DNA of 5,630 nt from Candidatus Margulisiibacteriota bacterium (GTDB lineage Bacteria > Margulisbacteria > Termititenacia > Termititenacales > Termititenacaceae), in the NCBI GenBank assembly GCA_031279615.1, contig JAITIE010000126.1, positions 1 through 5,630 of the forward strand, in the 5' to 3' direction. The translations under genes and the position numbers were made by a program. The notes under the pieces are model-generated. The model did no database searches. It was not told the origin of the DNA and saw nothing but the letters and a program-made list of their open reading frames with translations. Positions 1-3,900 of this stretch are shown in pieces (within the stretch, counting starts at the first letter, position 1; every line of letters starts with the position of its first letter).

Positions 1-10
1 TTCTCCTTTT
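1..10 (-). promoter_or_regulatory. Ribosome-binding site of a gene starting left of the window
   Basis: Read on the minus strand the first ten bases are AAAAGGAGAA, which contains a strong Shine-Dalgarno core (AAGGAG). A start codon at normal spacing would fall a few bases beyond the left edge, so the gene itself is not visible. The promoter and palindrome just upstream on the same strand support the reading. The gene would be transcribed divergently from the lipase operon. Confidence 0.6.
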
Positions 11-20
11 GTTATTTAAT

Positions 21-39
21 CCATACCTAATAGGTAGGG
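21..39. promoter_or_regulatory. Palindromic operator-like site
   Basis: TACCTA (24-29) and TAGGTA (31-36) are perfect inverted arms around a single A. The symmetry continues as CC/GG at 21-22 and 38-39 after one mismatch, giving 8 of 9 paired positions. The site lies at the predicted transcription start of the leftward promoter (about position 33) and upstream of its ribosome-binding site. That is a usual place for a repressor operator. The regulator is unknown; autoregulation by the gene to the left is possible but is inference. Confidence 0.5.
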
Positions 40-68
40 ATTGTACGCTTTTTCCCATTGAATGTCAA
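40..68 (-). promoter_or_regulatory. Housekeeping (sigma-70 type) promoter reading leftward
   Basis: On the minus strand a perfect -35 box TTGACA (68-63) is followed, after exactly 17 bases, by TACAAT (45-40), which matches the -10 consensus at five of six positions. Transcription would start near position 33 and run out of the left edge through the palindrome and ribosome-binding site. The -35 box lies inside the 20-base repeat unit at 57-76. The second copy of that repeat (207-226) has the same TTGACA but only a poor -10 (TGTTAG) at the same distance. Confidence 0.65.
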
Positions 69-248
69 TCTATGCCCAATCTTTGCCTGTCCCCTGATTA
101 ATCTATGCCTGTCCCCAAATCCGAAATCTATGCCTGTCCCCAACTCCGGTCCCCAAATCCGTCCCCAAATCCCTTTTTCCAGACAACTTCTAACATTTAA
201 ACATTTATTGAATGTCAATCTATGCCTGTCCCTTGATTGTCCCTTGAT
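57..248. repeat. Array of short direct repeats, core AATCTATGCCTGTCCCC
   Basis: The 17-base core occurs at 78-94 (one change), 100-116, 125-141 and 217-233 (last base changed), with a truncated copy at 67-77. A sub-unit GTCCCCAAATCC occurs at 111-122, 149-160 and 161-172, with a one-change copy at 136-147. TGTCCCTTGAT is repeated in perfect tandem at 227-237 and 238-248. The 20-base unit ATTGAATGTCAATCTATGCC is identical at 57-76 and 207-226. There is no credible gene here; the open frame crossing it only translates the repeats. Similar GTCCCC-rich repeats are, as I recall, often found near REP-associated tyrosine transposase (Y1/IS200-like) genes. No transposase is in the window, so this link is inference. 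Confidence 0.8.
167..198. repeat. 32-base direct repeat, copy 1
   Basis: This stretch begins AAATC and contains TTTTTCCAGACAA followed by TTCTAACATTT after one variable base. It matches 354-385 at 30 of 32 positions, with differences at 172/359 and 187/374. The copies are 187 bases apart. This spacing differs from the 150-base spacing of the 57/207 repeat pair, so the region did not arise by one simple tandem duplication. Confidence 0.85.
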
Positions 249-256
249 TAAAGCAT

Positions 257-328
257 GGCAAATATCTTTACCATCGCGAACACGGCATAGCGCTGAAGGT
301 TACGTTCGCTTCTGGCAAAATATTTGCC
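257..328. repeat. Nested 72-base imperfect inverted repeat
   Basis: The outer arms are GGCAAATAT (257-265) and ATATTTGCC (320-328). The middle arms are TTTACCA (267-273) and TGGCAAA (313-319), six of seven paired. The inner arms are GCGAAC (276-281) and GTTCGC (304-309). About 21 of 22 stem positions can pair around a 22-base loop. The right part alone also forms a compact palindrome, GGCAAA-ATA-TTTGCC (314-328). This could be a palindromic mobile remnant (MITE-like or REP-like), a structured transcript, or a protein-binding site. Its position 92-163 bases before the predicted sigma-54 start fits an activator site, but that role is inference. Confidence 0.6.
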
Positions 329-353
329 GCGCTTTAACCGCACTCATTTGCTC

Positions 354-385
354 AAATCACTTTTTCCAGACAATTTCTAACATTT
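354..385. repeat. 32-base direct repeat, copy 2
   Basis: This is the second copy of the repeat at 167-198, identical at 30 of 32 positions. It ends eight bases before the -24 element of the predicted operon promoter. This copy may therefore be the original promoter-proximal sequence, and the upstream copy a duplication. Confidence 0.85.
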
Positions 386-393
386 TTGCCAAC

Positions 394-409
394 TGGCATA
401 AATCTTGCA
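394..409 (+). promoter_or_regulatory. Sigma-54 (-24/-12) promoter of the lipase operon
   Basis: TGGCATAAATCTTGCA matches the sigma-54 consensus TGGCACG-N4-TTGCW, with only the C and G after TGGCA changed. The diagnostic GG (395-396) and GC (407-408) have the exact required spacing. The predicted start is near position 420, giving a leader of about 45 bases before the ATG at 465. No sigma-70 promoter with a good -35/-10 pair was found upstream of this gene. Sigma-54 transcription needs an ATP-dependent enhancer-binding protein, usually bound 80-150 bases upstream; the palindrome at 314-328 lies in that range. Confidence 0.62.
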
Positions 410-430
410 GCATACCCCGTATAAAAGTTG

Positions 431-451
431 GCAAAAATTTCAAATTTTTGC
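431..451. promoter_or_regulatory. Perfect 21-base palindrome in the operon leader
   Basis: GCAAAAATTT (431-440) and AAATTTTTGC (442-451) are exact reverse complements around a single C at 441. The element lies about 11-31 bases after the predicted transcription start and ends one base before the AAGGAG ribosome-binding site. It could be a dimeric repressor operator, or it could fold in the mRNA next to the ribosome-binding site. It is AT-rich, so the RNA hairpin would be modest. It is not a terminator, because no T-run follows it. Confidence 0.55.
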
Positions 452-452
452 G

Positions 453-458
453 AAGGAG
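453..458 (+). promoter_or_regulatory. Ribosome-binding site that fixes the first gene's start
   Basis: AAGGAG lies six bases before the ATG at 465. This favours that start over the in-frame ATG at 405, which would put 20 extra residues before the signal peptide and would begin upstream of the predicted transcription start. Confidence 0.85.
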
Positions 459-464
459 CAAGCT

Positions 465-926
465 ATGAAAAAAGCGACATTGTTTTGGGGTTTGCTGGCC
501 GCACTGCTGGCGGCGGAATTTTCCGCGGAGGCGGTCACTACTATAGAGAGTCCGCTGAGCGGCCGGCAGACACTCACGCAAAATATCACGGAGCGGCCGC
601 AGCCGGAAAAAATTTATCAGGATAAATTATTCGCGGAATTTGATTTTCAGACTGCCGAAACAGCCGCCGGATTGCAAATGACCGGTGCGCCCAAAAAAGC
701 CGACTCGAGTTTTTCCCGTCTGCTTATTCAACTGGATAAAAATAAAAATCTGCTGGAACTGCGCCTTTACAGCCGAGCGGGGCAAGAAGTGCTTTCGCTT
801 AAGAATACTTACGAGGAGCGGAGCGGCGTTTTCCTGCCGGCGCGCACCGAAGTGTTTTTAAGCGAGAGCAAACTCCGCGCCGTTACCGAGTATCGCAATA
901 TTCAATTCAATGGAGAAGTAAAATGA
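465..926 (+). CDS. Small exported protein of unknown function, first gene of the operon
   Basis: The product has 153 residues and I do not recognise its family. It starts with a clear Sec signal peptide: lysines at 2-3, a hydrophobic core at about 4-17, and a likely cut after A23 (A-E-A|V) or after A17. There is no lipobox and no cysteine, so a soluble periplasmic or secreted protein is likely. Residues 24-52 look extended and polar. Residues 53-62 and 84-150 look like alternating beta strands (for example LLIQLDKNKNLLELRLYS at 86-103). The end, with a G-V-F-L-P segment near 121-125 followed by a Y-R-N-I-Q-F-N segment at 143-149, loosely recalls the last strands of LolA/LolB-like lipoprotein carriers. 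That is a weak resemblance, not an assignment. Its stop codon overlaps the start of the hydrolase gene (ATGA, 923-926), so the two are probably translationally coupled. It might assist export, folding or anchoring of the large neighbour (inference). Confidence 0.88.
   Translation: MKKATLFWGLLAALLAAEFSAEAVTTIESPLSGRQTLTQNITERPQPEKIYQDKLFAEFDFQTAETAAGLQMTGAPKKADSSFSRLLIQLDKNKNLLELRLYSRAGQEVLSLKNTYEERSGVFLPARTEVFLSESKLRAVTEYRNIQFNGEVK
912..915 (+). promoter_or_regulatory. Ribosome-binding site of the hydrolase gene, inside the upstream gene
   Basis: GGAG, extended as GGAGAAG to 918, lies seven bases before the ATG at 923. It sits within the last codons of the first gene. It supports the start that gives an intact signal peptide and the ATGA overlap. 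Confidence 0.8.
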
Positions 927-3900
927 AAAAAATATTTTTCTTTCTATTATTGTTGTGTATGTTAGGCGCTTGGCTGGCGGCGGAAATCCAGCCGGTCAAT
1001 TTGCGCGCTTTGCCGGAGCACATGCGCTCTTACAAAAATTACCTGGTGGTTTTTGTGCACGGTATGAACGGCGACGCCAAGGCCTGGACCGAGTTAAAAA
1101 AACGTCTGCCGGAATTAGTCGGCGATCCGGATTTTGCCGGACATCTTTTTGCCTATACTCTTGCTAACCCCAACACCGCTTATTACGGCAACGCCGCGGA
1201 ATTAAAAGACTGGCTGGCCGCCGCCCGCCGGGAATTTATAACCGCGCATCCCGATTGGCCGCCGGACAAAATTCCGGCCAAATTCATTTTGCTGACCCAC
1301 AGCATGGGCGCGTTGACCGCGCGGTCGTATATTTATTCTGACGCGCTGGCGGAGTCGCGCGTAAACCCCAAAAATTTTCCGCGCGGTTTTTATCAGGACG
1401 ATGTGCAAAAGGCGGTCTTTCTCGCGCCGCCGCACCGCGGTTCGAGCATGGCGGATTTTATTTATCACTACATGCTTTCCGACGAGGGCTATCATGTTGG
1501 CGCGGCCAATGTTTTGCGTCAGGCCCGGGATGTTTACGAGCGGTTAATGCCGGTTCCAAAAATGCTGGAACAACTCGAGAAAAACGGCGTTAGCCTGAAT
1601 TTTGATTTACTGCCGGATTTGCAGAGACTGCGGGATGATTTTTACCGGATTTTTGAGGAGTACGAATTTAGTCTGCGTTTGGCCGACGGCAGCAAGTATC
1701 TTTATTCTCTATACGAGTTGCGGGATAAAATTGCCCAACTGACCGAGCTGTACAATCCGCTTTACCGCCTGCAGCAGATATTTACCGAGTTGGATTCCGC
1801 GCCGCTCCTGGCTTTCCCGACGCTGAAAATTCTGGTGGAAGCCAATAATTATCTGGCTTCATATATTGTTAAAGAATTAATAGACCTCTTGCTGACGCAG
1901 TGTTTTTTGAAACAACAGATAGAAGAAGGCGCGGTGCGGTCTTTATTGAGCCACAGCCCGGTGACGATGGTTTTGAATAGGGCGTCTTTGCCGCCGGATT
2001 ATGACCCGGTGCTGTACCGCAATGTCATTCCGCGCGGGCTGGTCGCTTTTGACCGGCGGCATACAGAGGCTTTCAATCAATTGTTTTACGACAACCTGCC
2101 CGCGCTGCTGGGGCTTGCCAAAGAGGCTGCCGTTTTTACGCCGTCCAGTTTTGTTTCTGGTTTGGCCGCCAATGCCTATCAGATCAAGTTGCTGTCCTCG
2201 CCGGAATATCGGCGGTTGCCCTCGGGCGAAGCGCGCCTGCTGTCCCTGCTGATGAGTTACACGCGCGGCCTTTTTACCGTGGAGGGCGACGGCGCGGTGG
2301 ATATAGACAGCCTGCATGGCCAGGATATTCCCAGTCTGGCCGCCGCCAAAAATTATTACAAAAATTTTGCGCATGACGATTTGTCGGACTACTTTGACCG
2401 TGGTTTTCTGGAGGACACTGTCGAGGCTGAAGCCGCCTGCGTGGTGGTCGAGCTGGCTTTGAATGCTTTTGGCTGGACTACGCCGCCGGGTGTGCGCGGC
2501 GCGATCCGCGCCGCGCCTTTGTTCAATTTTATTGCGGTGGTCGTCCAGCGGCAGGAAGCTTTGGCGCAGGATTTTCTCGCGCACAATAATATTTTACTGC
2601 CGCAAAATTCCCTGCCGCAGATCGAGCAGTCTTTGTACGACGCGCCGCTGCTGGTTTTGCAGAATATTTACACTGTTTCCGGCAATGAACAAATTGAGTT
2701 GAGCCCTGACGCTTTGCAGGAGCAGACCGCCGCCGGCCAGACCAATACTACACTCCCGCTGCGCCGCGGCGCCAAGACTTTTTATCTGCCGCTGGCTTAC
2801 AATGTCAAAGCCCCGCAGGTGCGTCTCTCCGCCGAGCTTTACGATCTGGCGCCGCATCTGGCCAAGCTGGAGTATTCTTTCAATTTCGCGCCGTACACCG
2901 CCGCGCCGGTCGACAAATGGGGCGCGGTGACCCTGCCGGATTTTTCCGTGGCGGAAGGCCAGAATATTATTGCTTTTCGCGCCGTTAACCGTGTTGGCCG
3001 CACCGCCGAGCAATTTTTACGCATCATTCGTTCCAGCACGCCGCTGCTGGCTTCGGAAATTTTCCCCGAGCCTTTTGCCGCGGTCAATACCGGCAATCTG
3101 ACGCTCGGCCTCATTTTATACAATGCGCAATTTGTGACTGACAATCTGGGCGTGTCCAGCATCGACGAGCTGATCGTTGACGGAGAAAAATTGAATCCCG
3201 GCCAGTACACTTTGTCCCGCGGCTCCAACCATGCTTACCGCAATTATCTCAAACTCAGCGCGCCGCTGACTCTGGGCGAAGGCCGGCATACGGTTTCGCT
3301 CCAGGCGCGCGATGTTTACGGTCATCATAATTCCACCAATTGGTTTTTTACGGTGGACGCTTCACCGCCGGAGATATATATAGAAGAGCTCTGGCCGGTT
3401 TCTATTGGACAGATGCTGACAGTAAATTACGTTATTTCTGATAATTTTACGGTTTTGAATGATTTGCAGATCAATTTACGGACTGATGAGGAGATTTTAA
3501 GCAGTAGAAATTATACGCTGGCCGGAGCCGGCCTGCAGCAGGAATTATTTACGGTCGGCGACTGGCCGGATGGCGAGTATATTTTGGAGATTGGCGCGGC
3601 GGATCAGGCCGGCAATCGCGCCGCGCGCCGGATGGCGGTCATTGTCGACAATCAGCCGCCGCGTATTTCCTGGCAAAAAAACGAGAACACCGCCGAATTT
3701 ATTTTAACGGCCAGTGAAAAAATATCCGGTCAGGTCATTCTCGCGCGCGAGCAACTGCGCGTCCCGCTGCCATTAAGTCAGGTTACGGAAAATATTTATG
3801 CCGCGGATTTTTCCGGTTTGCCGGACGGCGTTTATACCGCGCGCGCCGAAGTCAGCGATCAGGCTGGCAATACGCTTGGTTTGGTCATGGACGATTTACA

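Noticed and set aside
27..218. Minus-strand open frame of 63 codons through the repeat array
   Set aside because: It consists mainly of translated repeat units and covers the leftward promoter and operator.
78..233. Repeat array as a CRISPR
   Set aside because: Repeats are about 17 bases with start-to-start distances of 22, 25 and 92 bases. The gaps are too short and irregular for spacers, and no cas gene is seen.
420..425. TATAAA as a sigma-70 -10 box for the operon
   Set aside because: No acceptable -35 box lies 16-18 bases upstream; the position at 17 bases reads CATAAA. The sigma-54 match is much better.
405..464. Upstream in-frame start for the small exported protein
   Set aside because: It lacks a ribosome-binding site, lies before the predicted transcription start, and would bury the signal peptide. 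The ATG at 465 has AAGGAG at six bases.
58..468. Open frame of 136 codons on the + strand across the intergenic region
   Set aside because: It translates the GTCCCC-type repeats, has no ribosome-binding site, and crosses the predicted promoter and the start of the real gene in another frame.
950..958. C12 of the hydrolase signal peptide as a lipoprotein cysteine
   Set aside because: The preceding residues are L-L-L, which do not fit a lipobox, and the position lies within the hydrophobic core.
955..1167. 70-codon + strand frame overlapping the start of the hydrolase gene
   Set aside because: It is an out-of-frame shadow over the signal peptide and the F-V-H-G strand.
1943..2584. 213-codon minus-strand open frame
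   Set aside because: It is a shadow of the hydrolase frame, which shows clear lipase motifs and strong codon bias. The shadow protein is Arg/Gln/His-rich with no recognisable domain.
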